Source: Eisenbergiella porci (GTDB taxonomy: Bacteria; Bacillota; Clostridia; Lachnospirales; Lachnospiraceae). Taken from it: DNA of 54,444 nt. Numbering within the stretch: the stretch's first letter is position 1; every line of letters begins with the position of its first letter. Shown piece by piece: positions 1-6,864 of this stretch. The DNA is taken from the NCBI RefSeq assembly GCF_009696275.1, contig NZ_VUMI01000038.1:1-54444 (forward strand), read 5' to 3'. A program made the translations under genes and the position numbers. Under the pieces are notes generated by a model. That model was not told the DNA's origin and did not search any database. It worked only from the letters and a program-made list of their open reading frames with translations.

Positions 1-222
1 CGCTAATATTAGCGCATTGTCAATCATCAACAGAATAATACTAAAAATACGAAATAAATAAGTTTAAAAACTGAATAACTCGTGTTGCATTTCGTGTTGC
101 ATAGTATGGTATTATAATATAATTAAGCAGATTAAAATGCGAAAAACTGTATTATAATACAATGCATAATCCCGCATTTACGCCATTCCCCGTAAATACG
201 GGATGAGTTTCTTCCTATTAAA
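1..222. other. AT-rich non-coding flank with palindromes (end of a neighbouring element?)
   Basis: No gene is visible. The stretch holds a perfect 14-nt palindrome at 1-14 (CGCTAATATTAGCG), two copies of CGTGTTGCAT at 81-90 and 93-102, a 12-nt palindrome at 149-160 (GTATTATAATAC), and a hairpin with arms 171-182 and 191-202 that pair at 11 of 12 positions. Short direct repeats beside a tRNA/tmRNA 3' end are typical of integrase arm sites in elements using tyrosine recombinases. That this is the end of such an element lying to the left is inference. Confidence 0.4.
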
Positions 223-250
223 ATGGGTTCGACTCCCGTCTACTCCACTA
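223..250 (+). other. tmRNA/tRNA 3'-end fragment, probable attachment-site remnant
   Basis: The bases ATGGG-TTCGACT-CCCGT (223-239) form a T-arm with the conserved TTCGA loop. They are followed by an acceptor-like tail CTACTCCACTA, resembling the 3' end of tmRNA or a tRNA. Nothing upstream resembles the rest of either gene, so only the 3' end is present. Such partial copies are left at the far end of elements that integrate into tRNA or ssrA genes. The phage to the right carries a serine recombinase, which normally does not use such sites, so the fragment more likely belongs to another element. Confidence 0.5.
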
Positions 251-261
251 AATGAGTCTTA

Positions 262-294
262 TCCGAACACGGTCGGACCGCTTATATATAGCGG
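262..294. repeat. Two adjacent small hairpins
   Basis: TCCGA (262-266) pairs with TCGGA (273-277), and CCGC (278-281) pairs with GCGG (291-294) around an AT-only loop. They lie directly after the tmRNA-like tail and before the late-operon terminator. They could be the original terminator of the truncated RNA gene or part of the phage attachment region. No coding sequence is seen between 250 and 418. Confidence 0.3.
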
Positions 295-340
295 GTTCGT
301 GGCTTTTGCGTTTCGGTTGACTCTAGCAGAAAAAACACAA

Positions 341-377
341 TAAAAAAGGCCCGGGGATCTCTCCCCGGGTTCTTTTT
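341..377. terminator. Bidirectional intrinsic terminator ending the phage late operon
   Basis: CCCGGGGA (350-357) pairs perfectly with TCCCCGGG (362-369) around the loop TCTC. Read on the minus strand, the stem is followed by a run of T (complement of the A run at 342-347). Read on the plus strand, it is followed by TTCTTTTT. It lies 40 bases after the last lysis gene and would end the minus-strand late transcript. Confidence 0.85.
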
Positions 378-418
378 GTGCACTTTTACTATGTGAAAAT
401 GTGGATAACTTGCCGCCG

Positions 419-931
419 TTATTCCTGATCGGGTGGCTGCGCCTCAGCGGCGAGCTGCTGGATCGCTGTCGTGGCAACCGTAGCGGCCACGCTGGCGGCT
501 TTTACTGCAGTGTCCGCATCTTTCTCCGTCTCGGGCTTTTTCGGCTCTGTCTTGAGGTTTCTGCACGTCTCCTCGATCTTTGTCTCCAGATACTTCGAGA
601 GGTCTCCGTATATTTCAATGATCGCGTCCTTGACGTCAGTCGTGAGCATTTGCTCGGCAGCAGTCACCGCCTTGTTAAAGGCTGCGACCTGGGCCTCTTT
701 GTCGAATTTCCCGGCAGCTTTGAGGCTGTCGACGTATGTCTGGTTGACATACGCCACGGCCTGAGTGATGGCGCTGTTGGCCATTCCGATCAGAGCCGCA
801 AGATCCTCGCGGCCAGCTTCCAGAGCTTTGGCCTCGAGATACTCAGCCGCCTTATTGAGTAAGTTAAGCGCAAAGATCACGGCAATCACGACCGCGATCC
901 CGATCAATATGTTTCCGATGTTCTGCATCAT
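419..931 (-). CDS. Phage holin, LLH family
   Basis: This 170-residue protein has one N-terminal membrane segment (about residues 7-25) followed by a long, charged, largely helical domain with coiled-coil character and an acidic, proline-rich end. That is the layout of the LLH holin family. Such proteins permeabilise the membrane so that the endolysin reaches the wall. It is the last gene of the late operon, directly after the endolysin gene, and has an AAGGAGG site 10 bases before the first of two adjacent ATG codons. The family assignment is by architecture and position. Confidence 0.7.
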   Translation of the reverse strand: MMQNIGNILIGIAVVIAVIFALNLLNKAAEYLEAKALEAGREDLAALIGMANSAITQAVAYVNQTYVDSLKAAGKFDKEAQVAAFNKAVTAAEQMLTTDVKDAIIEIYGDLSKYLETKIEETCRNLKTEPKKPETEKDADTAVKAASVAATVATTAIQQLAAEAQPPDQE

Positions 932-946
932 AGTTCTGGTACCTCC

Positions 947-1789
947 TTATGCTTTTTTGAGGTATTTGCTGCTGCAGAAGCCGGTGTACTTTTTGCCGTT
1001 CACCGTTGCGACAACATAATACCACTTGACGCCGTTTGTCACATTGTAATAACCGTAGCACTGTACCGATGTACCGGCCGGCATTACTACCATAGACGCG
1101 TACTTTGTAGAGTCTGCGCCATATCTCAAATTGAGCTCGGTTGTAGTCTTATACTTTCCGGCTATGCTCTTGTCGAGCTTTTCGGCGCTCTGGAGCTTTG
1201 TGCTCAGTTTTGAGCCACTGTCGGAAACTGGCGCCGCTGTCTCTGTCGTTGTGATACCGGCTTTTTTGAGCATGTCGGCGCACTTTGCGCCGTTATCCAG
1301 GGCGGCCATTGTATGAGACGAAGCCTTCACGTAGATTGCACCGCGTACACAATACGCCGCGCTCGCAAGCATCGTCGTATCTGTTACGATTTTGTAGCCC
1401 AGGGCCTTGAGCGCCGACTTCATCGTTGAAGTAGTCCAGCCGTTGCTTCCGTATGTCGCGCCGGATCCCGATGCCACCGCTGCCACGTTCTGGAGGCTGC
1501 TGCAGTCGCAATTACACTTTCCAACCTTCGAGAGATCGTAGCCTACGGCTTTGGCCAGTGTGTTCAATGTGTTTCGATCACTCTGGCCGTACCCGATGTT
1601 GTCGTTTTTGCAAGCTGCCTCGATTGCTTTGGCGTGTTTTTCTCGGACGGTTGCGTTCGGGTGGATAGCAGCGAAGTCCCACGGCTTGCTATAAAATTCG
1701 CGGATACATACTTCGCGGCCAGTACCGTCGCCTTTTGTTCCGTTGATCGTGCCTTTTTCGGATATACTTGCGTGTCCTATTCTTGCCAT
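947..1789 (-). CDS. Endolysin: cysteine peptidase-type peptidoglycan hydrolase with C-terminal SH3 domain
   Basis: This 280-residue lysis enzyme cuts host peptidoglycan. The N-terminal half (about 1-165) looks like a bacteriophage amidase/NlpC-P60 fold, with a cysteine-rich CNCDCSSL stretch near residue 93-100 that probably holds the catalytic Cys and a later SSHTM carrying a candidate His. After a Ser/Thr-rich linker, residues about 210-280 form an SH3-type wall-binding module (LNLRYGAD... GVKWYYV... GFCSSKYL). It sits between two membrane-protein genes in a normal lysis cassette. The exact bond cleaved cannot be told from sequence. Confidence 0.75.
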   Translation of the reverse strand: MARIGHASISEKGTINGTKGDGTGREVCIREFYSKPWDFAAIHPNATVREKHAKAIEAACKNDNIGYGQSDRNTLNTLAKAVGYDLSKVGKCNCDCSSLQNVAAVASGSGATYGSNGWTTSTMKSALKALGYKIVTDTTMLASAAYCVRGAIYVKASSHTMAALDNGAKCADMLKKAGITTTETAAPVSDSGSKLSTKLQSAEKLDKSIAGKYKTTTELNLRYGADSTKYASMVVMPAGTSVQCYGYYNVTNGVKWYYVVATVNGKKYTGFCSSKYLKKA

Positions 1790-1799
1790 ATCGCACCTC

Positions 1800-2093
1800 C
1801 TATTCCTCCGGATCTGAGTCCGGAACTGTCTGGTCCTGATCTCCAGGGCCGTCGCTTGTTTTTAGTCCGAGCTTCTTGCGCTCGATGTCGAGCTTGATCA
1901 TATTCTCAGCTTTGGCCTTCCAGAAGTAGAAGCCGGTCGCTGCGGATAGCTCGGCAAAAATACCCGGGATGATGTACGCGAGGGCGCTGGTGTCCCCGGC
2001 GTGCCACATTAGAACGAAGGCAGCGACGACGATCGCCGCCGTTGCCACCGCTACCGTTGCGAGGATCCGCTTTGAAAATTCAATTTTTTTCAT
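1800..2093 (-). CDS. Small phage membrane protein, holin-like
   Basis: This 97-residue protein has two hydrophobic segments (about 10-29 and 36-57) and a charged, acidic C-terminus. It lies between the XhlA-like gene and the endolysin gene, and its start overlaps the end of the XhlA-like gene by 4 bases. Size, two-helix topology and place fit a phage holin. It probably acts with the XhlA-like protein. The assignment rests on topology and context only. Confidence 0.6.
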   Translation of the reverse strand: MKKIEFSKRILATVAVATAAIVVAAFVLMWHAGDTSALAYIIPGIFAELSAATGFYFWKAKAENMIKLDIERKKLGLKTSDGPGDQDQTVPDSDPEE

Positions 2094-2431
2094 GCTGTAC
2101 CTCCTCGTCGTTCAATGCCATGTTCTCGAGTCAGATGCTCGTCGATGCGGTTGTGGGCCGACTTCGCCGACTCATGTGCGCGACTTGCTTCGCTCGAGAT
2201 CTCTGACATTTGCCGGCTGATCTCGTCGATCCGGCCCTCGAGACGCTGCGTGTCTCTGTCTAGCTTGGACTCTATGCGTCCGACGCTTTCTTTGACATAC
2301 TTGAGATCGGTCTCCAGGGCTCCGGCAGCTTTTCCGTCGTTCTTGCTTGCTGTCTGTCTGCCGATGTAGAACGTGGCCACGGATAGCAGCAAGCCGACGA
2401 TCGTGATGGTGATGCTGAGGTCTGTGCTCAT
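2090..2431 (-). CDS. Haemolysin XhlA-like lysis-associated membrane protein
   Basis: This 113-residue protein has an N-terminal membrane helix (about 6-24) and then a long heptad-rich coiled coil (about 40-100), the shape of the XhlA family from PBSX-type prophages. XhlA works with a holin in membrane permeabilisation. The gene overlaps its downstream neighbour by 4 bases (ATGA), so the two are translationally coupled. The start has a GAAAGGAGG site a few bases upstream. Confidence 0.6.
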   Translation of the reverse strand: MSTDLSITITIVGLLLSVATFYIGRQTASKNDGKAAGALETDLKYVKESVGRIESKLDRDTQRLEGRIDEISRQMSEISSEASRAHESAKSAHNRIDEHLTREHGIERRGGTA

Positions 2432-2676
2432 AGCGTGCCTCCTTTCTCAAAAATAAAGCGACCAGGACGATCCTGATCGCTTATTCTTGCTGTGTCATTC
2501 CTCGATTGTGCTGCGGATGTTCGCTGCCAGGTTGATCTTGGCGACCGCCGGCAGCGCTTCGGCTTCCTCGACGTTATGTGCTGCATGAGTAGGCCGTAAA
2601 GGTCATTGATCACGTCTGCCTGGATCTGGATGATCCGGTTCTGTTTTTCTATAATTTCCGCCGTGTTTTTCAACAT
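2428..2676 (-). pseudogene. Small phage tail-module gene, frameshifted near 2573
   Basis: The open frame begins well (GGAGG site 8 bases before ATG; MLKNTAEIIEKQNRIIQ..., helical) through residue 34 (QHIT), then turns into an Arg/Ser-rich tail typical of out-of-frame reading. In the -1 frame from the same point the sequence continues sensibly (VEEAEALPAVAKINLAANIR STIEE) and stops at 2495. The intact protein would be about 60 residues. A single base appears to be missing near 2571-2576. It could be a real mutation, an assembly error or, less likely, recoding, since no good slippery heptamer is seen. Function unknown. Confidence 0.55.
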
Positions 2677-2690
2677 CCGAAGTACCTCCG

Positions 2691-2849
2691 TTATTCCGCA
2701 TACTCCTCGCCGGTGATTTCTTTGTATTCCTCGGGAGTGAGCTGGCCGGCGCGTACAAAAGTTTTTACGTCGTCCTTGGAATAATATTTCGGGTAGTACC
2801 TTTTCACGGTATTGAAAAGCCTTGATTTTGTCGTGGTTGTTTCTGCCAT
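2691..2849 (-). CDS. XkdX family phage protein
   Basis: This 52-residue protein has the pattern of the XkdX family: a basic, aromatic middle (FNTVKRYYPKYYSKDD), then a short helix and the ending TPEEYKEITGEEYAE. XkdX genes follow tail-fibre genes in PBSX-like phages and their function is not known. It starts just after the xkdW-like gene with an AGGTAAATTA leader. It was read directly from the minus strand because it is very short. Confidence 0.8.
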   Translation of the reverse strand: MAETTTTKSRLFNTVKRYYPKYYSKDDVKTFVRAGQLTPEEYKEITGEEYAE

Positions 2850-2850
2850 G

Positions 2851-3192
2851 TTAATTTACCTCCATTTGACTCATTTGGTTTAATAATATGTTTGCAAGTG
2901 TCTCGTCCTGGGCGCTCTGGGTTGCCATGATGCTCATTTGGTTCAGTAGGGCGTCGGCGTTCTCCTCCTCTTGCATCTCAAACCGTTCCAGTATAATCAG
3001 CATTTCTGGTGACTCCATGAGTTCCAGGTATTTTTCGTATTCTGCGAGGCTCATCTGGCGCTCCTCGTAGCTCCACGCATCGTTGCCTTCTTTGTCCTTA
3101 ATTTTGGTCGCGTTCCTCCTGAGGTACACGGTTGTTTTCCCGACCTCGACCGCTTTCGGCTCTGTGTAGCCGATCACTGTTTTCCATTTCAT
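2851..3192 (-). CDS. XkdW-like phage tail-region protein
   Basis: This 113-residue protein reads MKWKTVIGYTEP at its start, then short beta-like stretches with TTVYLRRNATKI, and ends in a helical region rich in Glu, Met and Gln. It resembles the XkdW-type proteins found between tail fibre and xkdX. I chose the ATG at 3192 because it has an AAAGGAG site 10 bases upstream; the longer frame to 3216 has none. Its first 95 bases overlap the end of the reverse transcriptase gene in another frame. This suggests that the DGR was inserted between the fibre gene and this one. Confidence 0.65.
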   Translation of the reverse strand: MKWKTVIGYTEPKAVEVGKTTVYLRRNATKIKDKEGNDAWSYEERQMSLAEYEKYLELMESPEMLIILERFEMQEEENADALLNQMSIMATQSAQDETLANILLNQMSQMEVN

Positions 3193-4276
3193 GCTTTTCG
3201 TTCTCCTTTCTCGCATGTTTTGAAACCATGCGCTTGAGTTGCTTTACGTTCACCTTTGGTTTTATTCTTTCGGCATAAACGCCGTACATGTCGGCATGCT
3301 CGAACCATCCCAGGTGGGAAAGCATTTGCTGGCCATCGTAAAAGGTTTTTCGCTCTTTCTTTGCGATTTTGTTCGCCTTTCTCGTAGTTTTCAACATGTG
3401 GCTTTCTCGCAATATGGTCCGGTTGCCATAAAATAGATAGCCGCACACATCGAGAGGTTTGCCGTGTTTCTTGCCGTGCCGATCCTCCCACTCGATCGGA
3501 AAAACCTGGTGGCTGTGGTTGATCTCCATGTTGTATTCGCGGCGCATGTAATCAATGACATCGCGCTCGACTTTGTGCAGCTTCTTTTTGTTTGGCCCGA
3601 ATATCACAAGGTCGTCCATGTGCCTGAGATAATGAGCAACGCCGTCCTGTTCTGTCAGCCAGTGGTCGAACGGCGTGAAAAGGAAGTGAATGTGCCATAC
3701 GCTTGTTGGCGATCCTGGAGCCAGTCCCAGAGGGCTGGCCCGGATCACCTTATCGTTCTCAATATTAAAATCTGCGTCTTTGACTTTCTCATGCCACCGG
3801 CGTATCAGGATGTCTTGATCGACTGACGGATAGCAGTGGTGCACGTCCATTTGTAGGCAATACCTCGTGCCCTTCGGATCGTTTCGGATCCATTTGCTGA
3901 TCACCTGAGCCGACTGCAGAGGTCCGCGCTTTTCCAGCGAGCCGTGTGCGTATTCGTAAAGACTATGCAAAACAATCGGGCGGATCTGCGAGATCAGGAC
4001 GTGCTGGATCATTTGGTCGTATTTGAACCGAGGTTTTGCAATTTCCCTCCGTTTCCGCTTGATGCCTTCCCGGATGGTGTGGAGCTCATACGTCTCGAAG
4101 CCGGTGTCGTGCCTGAGCATCATGTCCCGAACGATCTCCGCCTCTTTGTCGATGTTTTCGACAACTTTCCTGACGCACGCTTTTTTCATTTTCCCGTTTT
4201 TAGCCGCCTCGGTTATGCAATTTTTAATATTTCCCAGCTCTATGGCTGGAGCGTAAAGGTTTTTATATGTTATCAC
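3098..4276 (-). CDS. Reverse transcriptase of a diversity-generating retroelement
   Basis: This 392-residue RT should copy the template repeat RNA at 4461-4572 into adenine-mutated cDNA that replaces the variable repeat of the fibre gene. RT motifs are in order: QMDV (142-145, first catalytic Asp), LGLAPGSPTS (183-192), HMDD (219-222, the other catalytic Asps) and the LDVCGY region after 270. The N-terminal YKNLY...AAKNGK matches the start of DGR RTs. Two motifs are unusual: most DGR RTs have a GNLTSQ-like motif where this has GSPTSV, and Tyr of YxDD is His here. The start is GTG with no clear ribosome site. The last 32 residues are read out of frame through xkdW. Confidence 0.9.
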   Translation of the reverse strand: MITYKNLYAPAIELGNIKNCITEAAKNGKMKKACVRKVVENIDKEAEIVRDMMLRHDTGFETYELHTIREGIKRKRREIAKPRFKYDQMIQHVLISQIRPIVLHSLYEYAHGSLEKRGPLQSAQVISKWIRNDPKGTRYCLQMDVHHCYPSVDQDILIRRWHEKVKDADFNIENDKVIRASPLGLAPGSPTSVWHIHFLFTPFDHWLTEQDGVAHYLRHMDDLVIFGPNKKKLHKVERDVIDYMRREYNMEINHSHQVFPIEWEDRHGKKHGKPLDVCGYLFYGNRTILRESHMLKTTRKANKIAKKERKTFYDGQQMLSHLGWFEHADMYGVYAERIKPKVNVKQLKRMVSKHARKENEKHEMENSDRLHRAESGRGRENNRVPQEERDQN

Positions 4277-4460
4277 GTTATCGTGTAGCTTTTTGCTTAT
4301 CGCCTAAAGAGCTTTCGCGGATTGCTACCGGCCCCTTCCCTTGTCACCGCTTGCGCGGCCGGCTTAATTTTCCCTCGATCCGGTTGTCCGGTAGACGTGT
4401 TGCAACGCCCTGTGGGGTAGGTGTCGATCACGAGCATTTGGTTAATAGCCCCATGAATTG

Positions 4461-4572
4461 ATAAGCATGCGAAGGCCCGATGTTCCAATTCGAGTTCGAA
4501 AACGGATTGTTGACGTTGAAAGCAGCCCCAACATGAAGCCCGTTGTTGCAATTCGCGCCCCAGATCAGGAAA
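4461..4572 (-). repeat. DGR template repeat (TR)
   Basis: This 112-nt sequence aligns without gaps to 4699-4810. The 14 differences all lie where the minus (coding) strand of this copy has A, out of 23 A in the repeat, so this copy is the template and the other the mutated recipient. Nine AAY codons dominate, the usual design that lets Asn codons change widely without making stops. It lies between target and RT genes, the common DGR order. The repeat is open in the target frame. An ATG at 4619 follows an AGGAGGA with almost no spacing, so translation of a 63-residue peptide is doubtful. Confidence 0.95.
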
Positions 4573-4648
4573 CGGCCCAAAGATCGCTCGTGAAAGCCCC
4601 TAAGCGTATCGCTGCACATTCCTCCTATCTGTTTTGTTTTAAGTATTA

Positions 4649-4664
4649 CGGGGGCGATCCCCCG
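4649..4664. repeat. GC-rich hairpin between variable and template repeats
   Basis: CGGGGG (4649-4654) pairs perfectly with CCCCCG (4659-4664) around a 4-base loop CGAT. It lies 35 bases beyond the 3' end of the variable repeat and just after the fibre stop codon. In the Bordetella phage DGR a hairpin or cruciform just downstream of the variable repeat aids homing, and this may be its counterpart. No T run follows on either strand, so a simple terminator is less likely. Confidence 0.5.
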
Positions 4665-4677
4665 GTCCCCCCGACGG

Positions 4678-6288
4678 CTACGCCGCTTTCGGGTATTTAT
4701 AAGCAAGCGAAGGCCCGAGGGCCCAAGCCGAGTGCGAAAACGGAGCGTCGACGTGGAAAGCAGCCCCAACACGAAGCCCGTTGTTGCAATCCGCGCCCCA
4801 GAGCAGGAAATTAAGCTGCGTCGTATTCCACCAACATCCGTCCGGCTGATATGTGGTTTCTGATCCGCTTGCAACGATCGGGAACTCACCGAACTCGGTC
4901 ATTTTTGTTTTGGAAATATATCCGCCGCTTGTGCCAGTGATGGTGATGCCGGTGTCTGTGTAGCCAGATCCGTCCGTGTTGTATGGAGGGTATGCTTTTG
5001 TGAGTATGTGGCCGGCCGTATTATATACAACGCCGTACTTCCTATCCCAGCGATCGCCGTAGTAATTCTCCAGCCATAGGAACTTCACGGACGCGTTCCC
5101 ATTCGTGCCGTAGAACATACCCTTGTTTTTGAGCTGGCCGGTCTGGAGTAGTGAGCTAGCCGCTGAGCCCCCGTCATAATGGCCGCGGCCAAAGGTTGCC
5201 TGGAGATCCGACGATTTCCCCAGCAAGAACAAAAGATGGGTTACCATTTGCGCGTTCATCCAGTCGTCGAACTGCCAGCCGGATCCGTTTGCTTCGATCT
5301 GAGTCTTTTCAGTTGCTCCGGTTTGCGTATTCATCGGCGTCTGGCCGGCGAGAGATCTAACCTTGCCGCTTACGCTGGAGCCCTCGAACATAGGAAGGTA
5401 GATCGCATCCAGTTCCTCGCCGTTATACATGTGAGCGTAGCATTTGAAGTCGGTGTCGATCTGGACGTTTGAAACTCTCACATGTTGGCCGGTTGCATCT
5501 TGCCAGCGTTTGAAGTACATTTTCGGGAACTCGACCATGGCATTTCCGCCGTATGCCGTGTTGCTGATGTCGGACGCTGTTGAACCGTCCAGTTTGAAGC
5601 TCTGGTCGTCGTGGTTGAGCTCATAGTCCACGGTTCCGTCATATTTCAGCATAACCGGACGGATCGAGCGCATAAAAAACGTGTTGGCCCACCGACCGAG
5701 ATCAAACGCGCCGCTCGATTGGTTCACCGTCATCGGATCCCACTCGGCATTGTCTACGTCGGAGGGATATGAGATACGCGTCGCCGGGTTGCTGTCGTCC
5801 TGGTCAATATCAAAGCCATAAAGCTCGTATTGTTTAGGGGTTGCCTCGGCTTTATTTTGTGGGTTTCGATTGTAGACGCCTTGATCTGAATATGGGAACG
5901 CTGCGTAGTAGTAGGTTGTGCCATTGGCGAGCCCGGCGTCCTCGTATGGTACTTCTTTGTACTGCCCGAAGTTCTCGCGCTTAATATCAATAACCAGGCT
6001 GCCATCCTTTTCGGTTTCTGGGTACCCAGTTTCGCTTCGCATGATTTTCACGCCAGCAATAGTGCTGAGTACCTGGCTGTCGATGATCGTGTCTCCAGGT
6101 TCCTCGATGTATAACTTCGCGGACCCATCCCCGGCGAAGGCGGAGAACTTGATCATATTAGACGGAGCGATGCCGCCAGATCCGCCTTGTGCAATTTCTT
6201 GAACGGATGCGCTGATATTGTCGACCTTAGCCTTTACGGCGTCGAGTGTCGGTTTGTCTGCAATATAGATTTTGTTTTCCGGTGTCAT
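4678..6288 (-). CDS. DGR-diversified receptor-binding tail fibre protein
   Basis: This 536-residue virion protein probably contacts the host surface. The N-terminus (1-45) is helical and presumably joins the fibre base. Residues about 45-150 are beta-rich, with a fibronectin-III-like look (LANGTTYYYAAFPYSDQG). The C-terminal region ends in LLWGADCNNGL...GPSLAY, the CNNG-type C-type-lectin fold known from DGR targets. Residues about 493-530 are the variable repeat, in which 11 residues differ from the template-encoded ones, mostly Asn to Asp, His or Ala. The start overlaps the preceding gene by 4 bases and has an AGGAGG site. Confidence 0.9.
   Translation of the reverse strand: MTPENKIYIADKPTLDAVKAKVDNISASVQEIAQGGSGGIAPSNMIKFSAFAGDGSAKLYIEEPGDTIIDSQVLSTIAGVKIMRSETGYPETEKDGSLVIDIKRENFGQYKEVPYEDAGLANGTTYYYAAFPYSDQGVYNRNPQNKAEATPKQYELYGFDIDQDDSNPATRISYPSDVDNAEWDPMTVNQSSGAFDLGRWANTFFMRSIRPVMLKYDGTVDYELNHDDQSFKLDGSTASDISNTAYGGNAMVEFPKMYFKRWQDATGQHVRVSNVQIDTDFKCYAHMYNGEELDAIYLPMFEGSSVSGKVRSLAGQTPMNTQTGATEKTQIEANGSGWQFDDWMNAQMVTHLLFLLGKSSDLQATFGRGHYDGGSAASSLLQTGQLKNKGMFYGTNGNASVKFLWLENYYGDRWDRKYGVVYNTAGHILTKAYPPYNTDGSGYTDTGITITGTSGGYISKTKMTEFGEFPIVASGSETTYQPDGCWWNTTQLNFLLWGADCNNGLRVGAAFHVDAPFSHSAWALGPSLAYKYPKAA
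4699..4810 (-). repeat. DGR variable repeat (VR) in the fibre gene
   Basis: This is the recipient copy of the 112-nt repeat, encoding fibre residues about 493-530. Relative to the template the coding-strand changes are A to G, C or T only, at 14 sites, altering 11 codons (for example ATC to CTC, AAT to GAT or GCT, AAC to CAC, GAC or GCC, CAT to CGT or CTT). The CysAsnAsn codons are unchanged. The GC-rich 3' part (GGGCCTTCGC) is nearly identical in both copies and is the likely initiation-of-homing site. Beyond it identity stops. Confidence 0.95.
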
Positions 6289-6863
6289 GCCTCATTTACC
6301 TCCTGAATATAGATTAGCCCATTATTTACTCCCAGCCGGTACACGATTTGGGTTGTATCGTCTGTAATTTTGTTCGCATCTTCCGCGAGCATTAGGGCGC
6401 CAGTTCCAGCCACGATTGTTACATCGGCGCTGTTTGACACTGTTGCATAATACTCCTGGGTGATTGTTGAAGGCGTGAGCCCATTGTACGGTGGCAAGTA
6501 GTCGGCCACGATTGCGATTGCGATGGAATAGAGGATCGGATCGCTGTCCTCGTCCAGTTCGTTTTTCGCATAGATCCCGACCTCTCGAACATAGTACCCG
6601 GTGGTGAGGTCGATGTTCGTGATTACTCCAGTGAGGAGCACGCTGGTTTCTGTCGCCATCTCTTTTTTAGAAAATCCAAAGGTCTGTTTTTGGTTCTTGA
6701 GGCTCGTGCGTTGTTGGAGGCTTTCTCGTCTCTTTTCCTCCTCGGTGTACTCGCCATTTCCAGTAACCATGGCCGTGAATTGCATCTTTGCAACCCCGGC
6801 CTGACATTGTGCGAGAAGTGCGGCGCCTTCGTTGGTCATAACTGCGCTGTTAAAGTCTGCCAT
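6285..6863 (-). CDS. Phage tail-collar fibre protein (fibre N-terminal module)
   Basis: This 192-residue protein begins MADFNSAVMTNEGAALLAQ, typical of P2-like tail-fibre N-terminal (tail-collar) domains that attach to the baseplate, and contains the GYYVREVGIYAK beta strand conserved in that family. It is much shorter than a whole P2 fibre. The receptor-binding part is the separate downstream gene, so the two probably assemble into one fibre. An AAAGGAGG site precedes the ATG. Confidence 0.75.
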   Translation of the reverse strand: MADFNSAVMTNEGAALLAQCQAGVAKMQFTAMVTGNGEYTEEEKRRESLQQRTSLKNQKQTFGFSKKEMATETSVLLTGVITNIDLTTGYYVREVGIYAKNELDEDSDPILYSIAIAIVADYLPPYNGLTPSTITQEYYATVSNSADVTIVAGTGALMLAEDANKITDDTTQIVYRLGVNNGLIYIQEVNEA

Positions 6864-6864
6864 G

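Noticed and set aside
3098-4276. RT as a group II intron or retron enzyme
   Set aside because: No intron maturase or endonuclease domain and no msr/msd structure. The adjacent TR/VR pair with adenine-only differences decides for a DGR.
4428-4889. Open frame of 153 residues across the template repeat
   Set aside because: It runs antisense-free on the minus strand through the intergenic region and part of the fibre gene in another frame. The stretch in the TR is open only because the TR is a copy of coding sequence. The single candidate start at 4619 has almost no spacing to its AGGAGG.
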